NCBI GenBank assembly: GCA_018398815.1
Contig: CM031616.1
Span: 68,958,143 to 69,022,142 of the forward strand
DNA: 64,000 bases
Source of the DNA: Conus ventricosus
Taxonomy: Eukaryota > Mollusca > Gastropoda > Neogastropoda > Conidae
Direction: 5' to 3'
Numbering within the stretch: position 1 is the stretch's first letter; the number at the start of each line of letters is the position of its first letter. Of the stretch, positions 1 to 12,700 are shown one piece after another. The position numbers and the translations under genes were made by a program. The notes beneath the pieces were generated by a model. That model saw only the letters and a list, made by a program, of their open reading frames with translations. It did not search any database and was not told where the DNA came from.

Positions 1-51
1 CTACATCATCAACAACCTTTGACTTGACATTTGACATTTCATTTGGACACG

Positions 52-89
<38 letters not shown>

Positions 90-524
90 TATATAGAAAT
101 ATATATATATATATATAGTTGTTGGTGTTGAAAGATTGCGCTGTTCTTTAATTTTGAGAGAATGCACCCTGATACTGATTATAACTTTAGCGATTGTATA
201 TATGTAACATGACAATCTTTCATCAGTGAGTATAAAGCAATGAATAATTGTAATTTGATCTTTTTTTTTGTGAAGAAAACTACTACTGAAAACTTTCAAC
301 TGCAGTTTTATGGCCCTTGCAATATGGAGTCATCTTGGGGTTTCTTCACCTGTCGATAAGTGTGTTTATGTTTGCCCTTGTAATCGCCATGAAAATGCCA
401 GTGTTAAAGCTGGTGAATTTACACACACACACACACAAAATGAAAAGCTGAAAAAGAGTAATTACAAATGTGTGTCAAAAAATACAAGAAAATCCCCAGT
501 GGCCCATAGTCTTATCTATTCCAG

Positions 525-593
525 TCACCTCTCAGCCCGTAGCGTTTCCCTTTGGAGTGGGCGATACAGGAGGTCAAGGCCGTTTTCGAAATG
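525..593 (-). CDS. Candidate second exon of small secreted peptide gene
   Basis: On the minus strand, the acceptor tacttcaacag (boundary at 593/594) is followed in phase 0 by 22 codons (HFENGLDLLYRPLQRETLRA...) and a TGA stop at 525-527. It joins in frame with the signal-peptide exon at 4049-4258. The link across a 3.4-kb intron full of microsatellites is inference. Confidence 0.35.
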   Translation of the reverse strand, partial: HFENGLDLLYRPLQRETLRAER

Positions 594-882
594 CTGTTGA
601 AGTAAGTTGTCACCACCATGGTGATTGTATCCCACTTCCAACTTTGGATGGATGAGCTGCCGTTGGTCATCATTATCACCTGAAAACCAAATCAACTATT
701 AGTATTACAGTACTGAAGCTTTTCTAATACTCCTGTCTCATACTGTCAAAACTTACTAATAACATACTTCAATCAAATCATGGTACACAAAGTAATTAAA
801 CAACAACAAAAAATCACTAAGTGAATCAGAATATGACGGTGAAAAAAAAAAGAAATGTAAAGACTGTGAAATATTAAGATGC

Positions 883-1252
883 ATGAGCACACACACACAC
901 ACACACTCACACATACACACAACACACACACATATGCATACACACACACAAAAGAATGAATGCTTGCTTGTAAACACACACATGCACGCACACAACACAC
1001 ACACACGCAGTCACATACACATGAATGCATGCATGTCTGAACATACACACACATATGTGGACACACACACACACATGCAGCATGCATTGTCACACACACA
1101 CATACACACTTACACAGTGTCTCACACACATAAACACACATGCAGTGCGCACCCACACACGCACATAATACACACTACCTAAATACATACTCTTCAACAG
1201 CTGTACACATGTAAGCACCCACACACATAAACACACGCGCTAAACTAACAGC

Positions 1253-1307
<55 letters not shown>

Positions 1308-1417
1308 CATAAACTCTTGGATTCATATGCGCACAGACACATCTGAAACATCTTTTTAAAAAAAAACAAAAAACATGTTGATCTTTTAGATACCCGATAT
1401 CAGTGTATGTGTGTGTG

Positions 1418-1463
<46 letters not shown>

Positions 1464-1494
1464 ACACGTTTGGGCGTGTGTGAGTGCGCGCGTT

Positions 1495-1533
<39 letters not shown>

Positions 1534-1602
1534 ATGCATATTCATGTGAACAAGTGCATGTGTATGTGTACCTCTCTCTGTCTCTATCTCTCTGTCTCTG
1601 TC

Positions 1603-1663
<61 letters not shown>

Positions 1664-1883
1664 ACATGCATGTGCATGCTCCATCATCTGCAGGCAGACC
1701 AGACCAAAGGGGAAAGTGTTGAGATATTGAGACTACAAATATCATACAATGCACAGTTTCTAAATGATCTATGCTATCTTGAGAATGTGCTGTCTGATCT
1801 CAGCCTATTTGATATGTGCAGTAATTTAACTTTGTTAAGGGCGTGGTAGGATCTTTAGCCAAGCTCATGACATTTAAGACGTG

Positions 1884-1941
<58 letters not shown>

Positions 1942-2005
1942 TGTGTGTGCGTGTGCATATGCACGTGTGTGTGTGTGTGGTGTGTGGGTGGGTGCGTGTG
2001 TGTTT

Positions 2006-2075
<70 letters not shown>

Positions 2076-2159
2076 TGTGTGTGTGTGAGAGAGTGTTATT
2101 GTGTATCACTGTATGTGTACGTGTGTGCATGCACGCGTGTGTGTGGATGCGTGTGTGGA

Positions 2160-2229
<70 letters not shown>

Positions 2230-2307
2230 CGTGCGCATGTGGGTGAATGCAAGCGTGCATTTGAGTGTATATCATGTGTGTGGGCATGCACATGTGCCTC
2301 TGCCTCT

Positions 2308-2375
<68 letters not shown>
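883..2375 (+). repeat. Dense (CA)n/(TG)n microsatellite cluster
   Basis: At least seven long CA or TG tracts (such as 1252-1303, 1421-1460, 1611-1662, 2008-2072, 2163-2226 and 2316-2374) with interrupted spacers and a short CT block near 1570. The orientation switches from CA to TG near 1400. Apparent His/Thr and Cys/Val ORFs are artefacts of the dinucleotides. Confidence 0.97.
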
Positions 2376-2381
<6 letters not shown>

Positions 2382-2606
2382 ATCAGTCTACAATCTTTCT
2401 ATGTTTAACTGATTGAATCATTTATCTAGTTAACAACTGTATAATCTAAAACCTCACCCCATGATATATTCCCACATCTGAGACCATACAAGGAAAGGAG
2501 ATAAGAATTACATTAAAAGTGCTTCAACAAGTTCAGCTATCTGAATTTCATTGTGCTTAGTCCTGAACCTGGGGGACTCAAAACGCGTTCACTCTTCCTG
2601 CTACAG

Positions 2607-3015
2607 ACTTCTGGATGGCTCAAAGATGGAAGAGCGCCCGACTCGTGATCCTGAGGTTACGGGTTCGAATTTCAGTACAGGGGGATTTTTCCCTCAGACT
2701 CAGAGTTAACATTGGTTCTGACTCTATTCCCCATACTGTCCTTCGAATGAGACTATAAACCGAGGTTCCGTGTGTGAACACACGCACAACATCTTGCACA
2801 CACGTAAAATCCCATCACCAACTTTCGGAAGAGGACAGTTTGGCTGTTGGTATGGATGACACATTACACATAGCATGCACCTTCCCCGAAGTTGGAGTAT
2901 GGCTGCCTTAATGGTGGGATAAAAAACGGTCATACACACAAAAGTGTCAGAATCTTCAACTCGATGAAGGTGGACACTCAAAGAAAGAAGAAGATCCAGC
3001 ATCTCACAAACACAC
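2607..3015 (+). mobile_element. tRNA-derived SINE, family 1, copy 1
   Basis: A degraded tRNA-like head (box B GGTTCGAATTTC near 2661) and the same body as the copy at 20488, up to CATAGCATGCACC. After that it has a different 3' end (GTTGGAGTATGGCTGCC...GGTCATACAC and a GAAGAAGAAG tail). Confidence 0.8.
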
Positions 3016-3710
3016 CACACACACACACACAAATACAAAGTCTTTTCACCTCAAAGGACAAAATACACGAGTACAGCCACTAAAGTTGGCAAAAACATTT
3101 ACTGAATCTAATCTTTTTGCATAACTTTTTTGTTGTTGTTGTTTTTTTTGCTAATTGAGTTATCAATTTAAGGATCGATCTGTCTAATCACACTACCACT
3201 GCTCTGCAAGAACACCCAACTTTTTCCAAAAATGTGTCAGGCACTGACAGGATTATAGTTTCTGATAAATTATTTCTCTAAAGGAAGCCAGCCATTACAT
3301 TAGTAGCTGTGCATTCATGGAAAACTAGTCAATGGTATATCGCCCCTGCTTATTCAGGCAAAAGGCTGATAAAGTCTATAATACAACAATCGTCTTCTTC
3401 AGGATATATGGCCACAATCATCCAATTGATTTTTACGCCGTTTTGTGGGGGTTGCGATGAAAGAAAAACAAATGATAGAAAGCGATAGACCTCAAAGTGA
3501 GGATAAAAACCTAGTCCTGCTCTAAGTGGGTTCTCCGGCAGGCTACTGTTACTTCACTTTTCGCCCTTCCGAGCTAGCCGGTCCCTTGCTGATCTAAGAC
3601 AGCAGGGCCCCAAAAATAAAGAACAAAACAAAAAGCTATTGGGGTAAGAGTGGGGTGGGGGAGGGGGGGGGGGGAAGGGACCTATTATCTAACAAACAAC
3701 TGACTGGGGG

Positions 3711-3809
3711 CACCCTAGACTTAAAGGTGTCCAAGGTGTCCGCGGCCACAGCTGTTTCAGGCAGGTTGTTCCAGTCACGTATCGTTCTGGGGAAGAAGGA
3801 AGTTGACTG
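3711..3809 (-). pseudogene. LINE reverse transcriptase C-terminal fragment
   Basis: The minus strand reads FFPRTIRDWNNLPETAVAAD, then TLDTFKSR, the typical C-terminal end of CR1/Jockey-like LINE ORF2 proteins. The 3' UTR of the element probably continues to about 3420 on the minus strand. Truncated, not functional. Confidence 0.7.
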
Positions 3810-4048
3810 TTATTTGTCATGATAGCTCTTTAAATAGCTGAGCAAAACTAATGTAAACTTTCACCACATACAAATTATACACACAAACACTGACAACCGA
3901 AACTGTTGGACGACATTGGCACTCCTGTTTCTACATGCATATATATGCATGTGCCGTGAAGGCATGTGCCGTGAAGGCATGAGCCCAGGTGGATGAGGAC
4001 AGGGGCTGTGGGGGAGAGGGGGGGGGGGGGGGGCTGATGAAAACATAC

Positions 4049-4258
4049 CTCTTCCCTTGCGGTTTTCGTTGGTGCACGCTGGCATGCGTCCTTGAGGTTC
4101 AAGTCCTTGATGTCTAATCGTGAACACAGCTGCTGACACGTAAGAGGGTGAAGTTTGTTTTCGCCAGTCATGGCATTGTGGCCAGAAAAAAAGTCATCAG
4201 CATCGACCATGGACATCCAGACGATCAGAATTACCAGCCAACACGCTTTCTCCATCAT
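4049..4258 (-). CDS. First coding exon of a putative small secreted peptide
   Basis: The minus-strand ATG at 4258 opens a 70-codon exon ending in a good donor (GAAGAG|GTATGT at 4049). The first 20 residues (MMEKACWLVILIVWMSMVDA) form a clear signal peptide with a likely cleavage before DDFFSG. The rest is hydrophilic with three cysteines (TCQQLC...DAC) and the basic end PTKTAREE. I do not recognise the family; a neuropeptide or cysteine-containing secreted factor is possible. With the exon at 525-593 the protein would be 92 residues. The gene points away from KIFC1, about 1.1 kb separating the two starts. Confidence 0.5.
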
Positions 4259-4504
4259 GGCGACACAAACACTGTCGCAGCCCAGCTGGCGTGTCCGATC
4301 TCAAGTTCAAATGAAACTTGTTTTGGTGGACCCAAACACTTACTCTTAGCGCTACCTGGGACAGCTCAATCTTGCTAAAAGCCGGTACAGATTGCTCACA
4401 CGAAAGATAGGCTGACCAAGTGACTAAGATTAGTAAGAAGCTGAAGTGCTCTTCTGGTCGAAGACCTTTCGCTCACTTCCTAGAGACACGGACACACAAA
4501 GCTG

Positions 4505-4512
4505 TGACGTCA
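4505..4512. promoter_or_regulatory. Full palindromic CRE (TGACGTCA)
   Basis: A perfect cAMP-response element lies about 250 bp upstream of the secreted-peptide start, in the interval shared with KIFC1. CREB/ATF control would suit a neuroendocrine peptide, but only the motif is seen. Confidence 0.4.
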
Positions 4513-5221
4513 TTCTTCCTTTCGTCAGGTGTGTCTAATCGGCCTTGTCGCGGGCCTGTTTCATTTCTGCAAACGCCCACCTGTGGGTAAAAGGTAACAA
4601 GCGATACAGGCGCAGATATCGACACATCAACAACGATCTCGATTTTTGGTTTATTTTGTCCTTTCTCAGTCTATAATGTAATTAAATAAATTGATTCAAC
4701 ACACAGGTAATTAACCTTTTTGTGTGTGTGTGTGTGTCAAAGCAGATATGAATTGATAGTTGGATGAATGCATTCATGAATGAATTAAATGTGACTATTT
4801 ATAAAAAAAAAAAAAATCCAAAAGCATAAGTGTAAGTTAACCACATACAGATGCAAGTGATACACTTTCAGGCTTATATGCCCTTACATTAAAGTATTTA
4901 CAAACGCAGGATTTAATTTGCTGGCTTCAACACAACTAATTACTGAGTACAAAATTTGAATAGCATTCCTATAGTGACCACAAAATTACAACAAATCAAG
5001 TGATTAACAACGCAAAAATAGAAATGGCTTAGATTTGGTCATGGTGGTGGAGGTGGGCTCGGTAAGGGGCTGCGGTAGGGGGGGGGGGGGGGGGGGGGGG
5101 ACTGGAATTGTCACAGCATGGAGCCGCGTCCCAGAGAAGGAGAACGCAAAACAGAAGGAACAACCTTGCCCTGAAAGGGACATAACTGCAAAAACCATTC
5201 GTATAGGCCTAGCCTACTACA

Positions 5222-5313
5222 TTTCCACCAATGAACGCCCCATCTGACTGAAATAGCCAATGAAATTTCCGAATGGACTGGACTCTCTTTTCCACAGGAA
5301 ATTTAAACGCGAA
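5222..5313 (+). promoter_or_regulatory. Putative KIFC1 promoter elements (two CCAAT boxes, TTTAAA/CGCGAA)
   Basis: CCAAT at 5228-5232 and 5257-5261, 29 bp apart, followed by TTTAAACGCGAA at 5302-5313. Paired NF-Y sites plus a TTTAAA-type CHR and an E2F-like box are typical of vertebrate genes expressed in G2/M, which suits a mitotic kinesin. The motifs are seen; the regulation is inference. Confidence 0.35.
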
Positions 5314-5385
5314 TGGCTTCCGACTGTTGCCAACAGCAAAAGAACAGCCTTGGATAAACCTGTGTTTATTTTCAAGAATATCACC

Positions 5386-5397
5386 ATGGAATCGGAG
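5386..5397 (+). CDS. KIFC1: KIFC1 exon 1, coding part (MESE)
   Basis: ATG in a good initiation context (tcaccATGg) followed by three codons and the donor GAG|GTAATG, ending in phase 0, which matches exon 2. An in-frame ATG at 5260 with no stop between would add 42 residues. I prefer 5386 because of its context and because the upstream stretch has promoter-like CCAAT boxes. Confidence 0.6.
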
Positions 5398-6716
5398 GTA
5401 ATGCGATGTTTCTTAATATGCATTTGTCAGCGAACAAGTTCCTTAAAAAAAAAACAACAACAGTGAAGTCTTGGTGATGTTTGTAGGCAAACAATGAGCA
5501 TCTTAAAAAATGATCTTGTTCAGCACAGACGTGACACTGACAGAGAATGCAAAAAAGAAAATAAACAAGTAATCAATAAATAAGTAGCCTCGAGGGCGGA
5601 CCTGAATCAAGAGGCCCCCAAACTTTGAACAATAGCCATAAAGCAGGTTTGCCGACAAAGATCGTCATCAACTCCTCTCGCACCATCGGTCAGGAACATC
5701 ATGATCCTCAGGTCAGGTCAGGTCAGGCAATTGGACGACCAGGCCTCGCGGCCTCATAATGCGTCCTTTTTGGTTAATTTAACAATTGCTGTGATGATAT
5801 TAGCATCCCTTTTGATGCACTAATCATAAAGATACTTTAACTGAGCAATTTTAGTATCACTGTCTAGGAGGTTTTTGAATTTGTTAGTATCTGAAGCCAG
5901 TTTAGTTTGTGCAGGAAGATTGTTCCAATGTTTCTCCTGGTATTATTTCTGCTATACATGGTTAGAATTTTAAATTTTAAGCTAAAGAATCTGTCCAAGC
6001 TCCATCAGTCCACGTGCCAGGGTCTTCTTTAGTAGAGGAGGCAGGAGGGGGTTGGTTGGTCTGGCAGAACTGTAGACCACAAACTGACCTTGTCTCTTGT
6101 TTTAATCATTTTTGTTGATGTTGCTTTCTTTACCATAGCTGCTAGCAGTGGTTGAATGGGCATCATGATTGATCGGTCCCTGTCTCACCTCTGACCTCTC
6201 TTCACCCCAGGAAACTGGAAAGATCAGAAATGTGTTTTGAAGATGTAAATCTTGCTTGAATGGCACAGTATCAGCCTTTTATAGCACTCCATAGTCGCAA
6301 GCTGGGGCTTGAAGAAAGGTGAGAGTCTGTTAGACTGGCCTGGGGCACTCTCTCACATAGTATTAGTAGGCAAGAGAGAATGGCTGACAGCTGTAATGTT
6401 CCGTGACTGGTGCACAAAGGTGATGATATTCCCTGATTGGCACACATAATTATAACAAACAAAACATTGACCCTTGAACAGCAAGAAGAGCTCAAAGAAG
6501 CAGTCACATTGTTAATTTGAATTACTGTCTTGCATCCTGTTCTTTTCTCTCCTTTGTCCCACATCTCTTGCTACAACACAAGGTTAAGCTAGGGTCTTGT
6601 GTCAGTGAAACGTGTCATGGGATTGATCGTTGTTGTTACGTAGAAGAACTTGAGAGACAACATTGTATCCGCTTGCATAGTGGAGGAATTCAATTGTCTC
6701 ACCACCTAGCAACACT

Positions 6717-6783
<67 letters not shown>

Positions 6784-9700
6784 CACAAATTGACAAAAGG
6801 ATCTGGCGTTAGACCAGCGCCATCAAACGCTGGCAAGGTCACCCCCTGTATTATGTCATCATTATGCTAGTGTGGCCCTTTTGACAATGTCCTTTTGACT
6901 GTACTTAATGTTATCCCTGGAGATCCTAATCCAGATCCATCAAAGTTAATTAATATTACATTAAGAACTCCAGATGTTCCAGCCAACCAGTAAGTATGTA
7001 CAGAACAAAAGAAAAAGAGATAGAGATTAAAAGATAAACAATGCCATCAGAACAACCTCAAGAACAAAAGATAATAAAGAAATTTAAACTAAATTTAAAA
7101 AAAAAAAGGGGGGGGGGGGGGGGGGGCAAAAATGTACAATTGGATATATATCTTAGAAGAAATGTTTTTGAGCTGGTCAAGAATAATGCATGCATGCTGC
7201 TTCCACAGTAATATTAGTACAACTGTATGTCACATGCTTTGTGTGGGAGGAGGGAAGCAAAGTCAGTCAGCACTCAAGCTGACTGCTCAGTCAGCCTTCC
7301 ACTGACACTGTCAAAAATTGATTGCCCAATGAATAAGTGGAGACAGCAGTTCACTTGTCTGCAAGATTTAGTTGTCACGAACAGTCAGGCGGGTGGATGT
7401 TTCAAGCCCTGATATATATGAATACAACCAGAGGGTGCAGAGCGACAGGCTTAATCCGTCCTGGAATTGAACATAACCTGTTTTTACAATAATGATCTTT
7501 ATAGCTTGAGGCAAATTTTACAATTGCTGTTCGAGAATGTACTTTGTTAGAGATTACGGAGGATCCAACTCCATTTTTAGATAGTAACCCTGTGGTAGTG
7601 TGTCCATATTTCAGATACAGTAGCCGTCATCCTATGACTCCGAGGAAGGTGACTACAATCATCTTTTATGACGGCCACTGTCTCGACTTGATCTCATTCT
7701 AGCTCTGCATCACCAGCGATCTCACTCTAGCTCTGCATCACCAACATGCCACGTTTACAATGTCCAGTTGAAGGGTGTGACTGGGAATCTCAAGACCTTG
7801 GAGAGGCCTTTGCGGCGGCACTTAACACGGCTCTGCAGATGCACAACGCCACAGTGCACACCGCCCCAGACCCAACCCGACCAAATCCACAACCTAAGCT
7901 GAAGCTAGAACCGCCCTCAATAGCCGCGGCTGTGATCCTGATCAGTGGTCTGCTTTCACCCGACAATGGAGTATGTACAAAGTTGGCATGGCTATCAGTG
8001 ATGCCATGATTGCCACAACGCTGTTCTACTGCTGTGACTCGGATTTGCGCACTGACCTCATGCGTGATATTCGTGGCAACGTCGCAGATATGGCAGAAGC
8101 TGACCTCTTGGCCGCAATCAAACGGCTTGCTGTGAAGGATGAGAGCACTCTAGTCCATCGCATACGTCTCAGTAAAATGACCCAGTCGCCAGGCACAGGA
8201 ATCCGGACATTCCTCGCCCGACTCAGAGGTCAAGCATCCCTGTGCCAGTACACCGCACCATGTCGAGAATGGGACTGCGACCATGTCTTTGACTATAGCG
8301 ATGAGATCATCAAAGACCACCTCATTCGCGGCATTGCTGATCCTGAAATCTTGTCTGACCTCCTTGGGGACCCCAAAACTGATAGGACTTTGGATGAGAT
8401 TGTCAGCTATGTGGTGCAGAAAGAGGAAGGCAAAGCAACGAGAAGCGCAGTTGGAGGTGCCATAGCAGCAATTGGTGACAAAGAACAGGCTGCCACCTCA
8501 TCAAGACCATCACTCCACCGACCATGTTGGCATGTGGCGGTCCCGGACACGGGCCAAAAAATGATCGCCACACGAGATCAAAACTCTGTGAGGCCTGGAC
8601 ATTCACATGCAGCAAATGTGCTGTAAAGGGTCACTTCACTAAATCCTGCAGCAAATGCTCCAGCTGTGGCACCTGGGGTCATAGAGACAGAACCTCCAGA
8701 GTGTGCCCTCGTGGTGGGGGGCAGAAAAGCCGGACTTCAAATCACCACCTAAAGGACTCGAGGCCATCACAAGGGCCGGACTTCAATGACAGCGCCTTCA
8801 TGTTTGACCAGCTATGCATGGCCTCCAGCAACTGCGGCTCTTCAACAATGACATTGAACACATCGAGATCACGAAACCCATCTGTCTAGATCATCACGTC
8901 TTCAATGGCCAGTGGATAGCCCGTCCATCCAAACCCCACCCCATGCTGCCGGTGCAAATGTCCGTGCTGCCAGAAGAACATGCTGCGTTCGGGAGCCCCT
9001 TACAAACCCCTCATAGACTCAAGTCTGCCAACATATCCATGGTTGCAGATACGGGTTGCCAGAGTACTGTCATCCCCTTGTCAGTTGCCCGCATACTAGG
9101 CATTGAGGACAGTGACCTGATCCCTGTGACACTCAAGATGAAGGGTGCTAATGATCAGGATCTAGGAGTCCTGGGTGCTATTGTTGTCTCCATCACAGCT
9201 TGCGATGTGATGGGCTCTGCTGTCGTCTCAAAACAATTATGCTATGTCTCCAAACAGATCTCCAAGGCATTCCCTGTAGGGAAGCATTGTCTGCGCTTGG
9301 CGTTATACTCCCTACATTCCCACAGGGGTTCCATTTATTGCAAAATTTTGCGTAATTATTGCGTTTTTCTGCCTTCGTACGCATTTTTTTTCGCGGCCGT
9401 GCGTTTAGCGACGCAATTTTCCCAGGACCCTGTTCTCAACCGCAAGCCTATGTCAGAGGGGCAAAACACGGCACAGACCTACAGCAGACTGCTTGACACC
9501 GCCAATTAGTGATAGTGCGTGCACATTTTACTCTGTGGCACTCGCTGACTTTTTGCTAGATCAAGAATGTTCCAAAACGCCTCATCCTTTCTCCCCTCGA
9601 AATAAAATGGAATCTTTCCCGCGTCTGCGATGGTGCCATCTTCCAATCGGAATACGTTATGACTTCCCACGCACACATGGAAGGCCCGGACTCGTGTGGC

Positions 9701-12700
9701 ACAGAAAACGCTTTCCTGCAGCGAGCTGCTCTGCACTTCAGCAGTGTTAAGGCGCGTGATTCAGAGCTGTTTTGACGGGAGTGAGTACAGTTTACTTTGT
9801 TACGCATTTTTTTCAGCGCTGACGCAATTTTTGCGGAGGCGTGCGTTTCTTGACGCAAAAAACTAAAAAGTCAGTGGAACCCCTGTTCCCAGTTCCAGAG
9901 CCAAGCCCACGCTGCATGGCAACCTCATCAGAGACAGTTGAGACAACATGCTCCTGCCCGAAGCGCAGTAGTACACCACCACCCAAGCCCACACAGCTCC
10001 CCCCCCGGCCTGTCCGCCACGAAAGACGATGTAGAGGCCCTTAAACAGTGGCTCCTGGATTATTATGCTGCAACGACCTTCAACACTTGTGAACATCAGC
10101 CCCTTCCCCTCATGTCAGGTGAACCCTTGGAGCTCCACGTCAATCCCGATGCCAAGCCTGTCGCCATCCACAAACCTGCTCTTGTCCCCATCCATTGGCA
10201 AGACCAGGTGAAGGCAGACCTGGAACGAGATGTGCGCTTAGGCGTCCTTGAACGTGTTGACCCCAATACCCCTGTTACTTGGTGCTCACGGATGGTTGTG
10301 ACTGCCAAAGCGGATGGCTCTCCACGGCGCACAGTGGACCTCCAACCCCAAAACCGTCAGTCTGTTCGGCAAACTCATCATGTTCCTACCCCATTTAATC
10401 TTGCCGACCGCGTCCCACAAGGCACCATAAAGACTGTCACAGATGCATGGAAGGGGTACCACTCAATCCCCATTCGGGCAGAGGACCGCCATATCACCAC
10501 CTTCATCACTCCATGGGGTCGTTTCCGTTACAAAGTTGCACCCAAGGCTTCCTTGCCAGCGGCGATGGCTACACGCAGCGTTTTGATGCCATCATAGCCA
10601 ACTTCCCTGACAAGGTCAAATGTGTGGATGATACCTGCATGTGGTCACCGGACATTGAGTCTGCTTTCATCCAAGCTTGCAGCTGGCTAGACCTGTGTGC
10701 TCGCAATGGGATCACACTCAATCCCAAGAAATTTCAGTTTGCCAAGACACTGTGCAATTTGCAGGGCTCACTATCACCTCCACAAACATCTGCCCAAGCC
10801 CCAAGTTCCTTGACGCCATTCGCAACTACCCCACCCCCTCAGACATTTCAGGCGCCAGAGGGTGGTTTGGCTTGGTGAACCAGGGAGCTTATGCCTTCTC
10901 CATGGCGAAACAGATGAAACCCTTTCGCCACTTGCTGAGGCCTTCAACCCCATTTCGATGGACAGAGGAACTGGATCGGCTCTTCCAGCAGTCCAAGGAG
11001 GTCATCATCAACGAGATGAAGGAAGGAGTGAGACTCTTTGACCCCTCACGCCCCACCTGCCTCGCCACAGACTGGTCCAATGATGGCATTGGCTTCTTCC
11101 TACTCCAAAAACACTGCTCTTGTGCGCCTACCACCCCGAAATGCTGTCGTGATGGATGGAAGCTGTGTCTGGTCGGCAGCAGATTTACACACCTGCTGAG
11201 AGCCGCTATGCTCCCATTGAAGGCGAGGCGCTAGCAGTCGCATATGCCCTCCACCAGACACGTTACTACATCTTAGGGTGCACTGACCTCATTGTTGCCA
11301 CGGACCACAAACCGCTTCTGCAAATCTTGAATGATCGATCTCTTGCAGACATCCACAACAGACGTCTCTTAAACCTTAAAGAGAAAACCCTACCATACCC
11401 ATTTGAAGTGGTGTACGTGTCAGGCAAGAAGAACCTGGGCCCCGATGCCGCTTCCAGACACCCAGCTGATCAGTCTGAGGCACCCGGCTTGGGCGGTGAC
11501 CCTTCGGAGGTGAACTCGGTTTCCTTTCACAGGAAGCCCTGAAACACCTCAGAGACGGCGACAGCTTGGATGAAGCAAATGACCCCTCGACAATCACAGC
11601 TGCAGCTGTCGCCCTGTGTGCCCTGGACAGTCGCCAAGTTGTTACATGGGACATGGTGCAGGAGGCCACAGCTTCCGACCCCACCTTCCGGCAGCTCGTC
11701 CAGCTCATTGAAGAGGGCTTTCCATCCAACTGCAGACAGGTCCCAGCTACTCTGCGCCCCTTCCACGGTTCAGTAGCAGCCTCTGTGTTGTTGACGGTGT
11801 TGTTCTGATGGGCCAGAGGGTCGTCATTCCACCCTCTCTCCGCCCTACCATCCTGCAGTCCCTCCATGCGGCACACCAGGGTGTCAACATCATGTGTACC
11901 CGAGCACAGGACTCTGTTTATTGGCCGAACATCACTGTTGATATCACCCGTGTCCGAGAGGAGTGCACCCCCTGTCACCGCATGGCAAAATCCAACCCCA
12001 TGCAGCCACCATCAGACAACAGGCTACCAGATTACCCATTCCAGATGGTTTGCAGTGACTACTTCACATACAACAACACAGACTACGTTGTCATTGTGGA
12101 CAGGTACTCCCATTGGCCAATGGTATACAGGTCCGAATCGGGAGCTGATGGCCTCATCCGACGCCTTCGAGAAACATTTGCCACTTTTGGCATCCCAGAG
12201 GAACTCACCAGCGACGGAGGACCCCAGTTCACTTCAGGCAAAACACAGGAGTTCCTGAAGTCCTGGGGAGTCCATCACAGGATCACTTCTGTTGGCTTTC
12301 CTCATGCTAACTGCCGGGCTGAGTTGGCTGTGAAAACTGTAAAACGCATGCTTGTGGACAACATCGGCCCAACTGGTTCTCTGGATGTGGACAAATTCCA
12401 AAGGGCCATTCTTATTTACAGAAACACTATCGATCCCGAGACCAGGACATCCCCCGCAATGGTTCTTTTTTGGCAGACCCATGCGTGATGCAATCCCCAT
12501 CCCGCTGGGCAGATACACACCCCATGAAGCCTGGAGGGACCTCATGACCCAGAGGGAAGCTGCCTTGGCGAAGAGACACTCTCAGGAGCATGAACGCTGG
12601 AGTGAACACACACATCGCCTCCCTCCTCTCATGGTAGGCGATCACGTATACCTGCAAAACCTGCGTGGCAACTACCCTAGACGGTGGGAACGCACTGGCA

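Noticed and set aside
883..2375. Long Cys/Val or His/Thr ORFs
   Set aside because: These are translations of CA/TG dinucleotide repeats in several frames at once.
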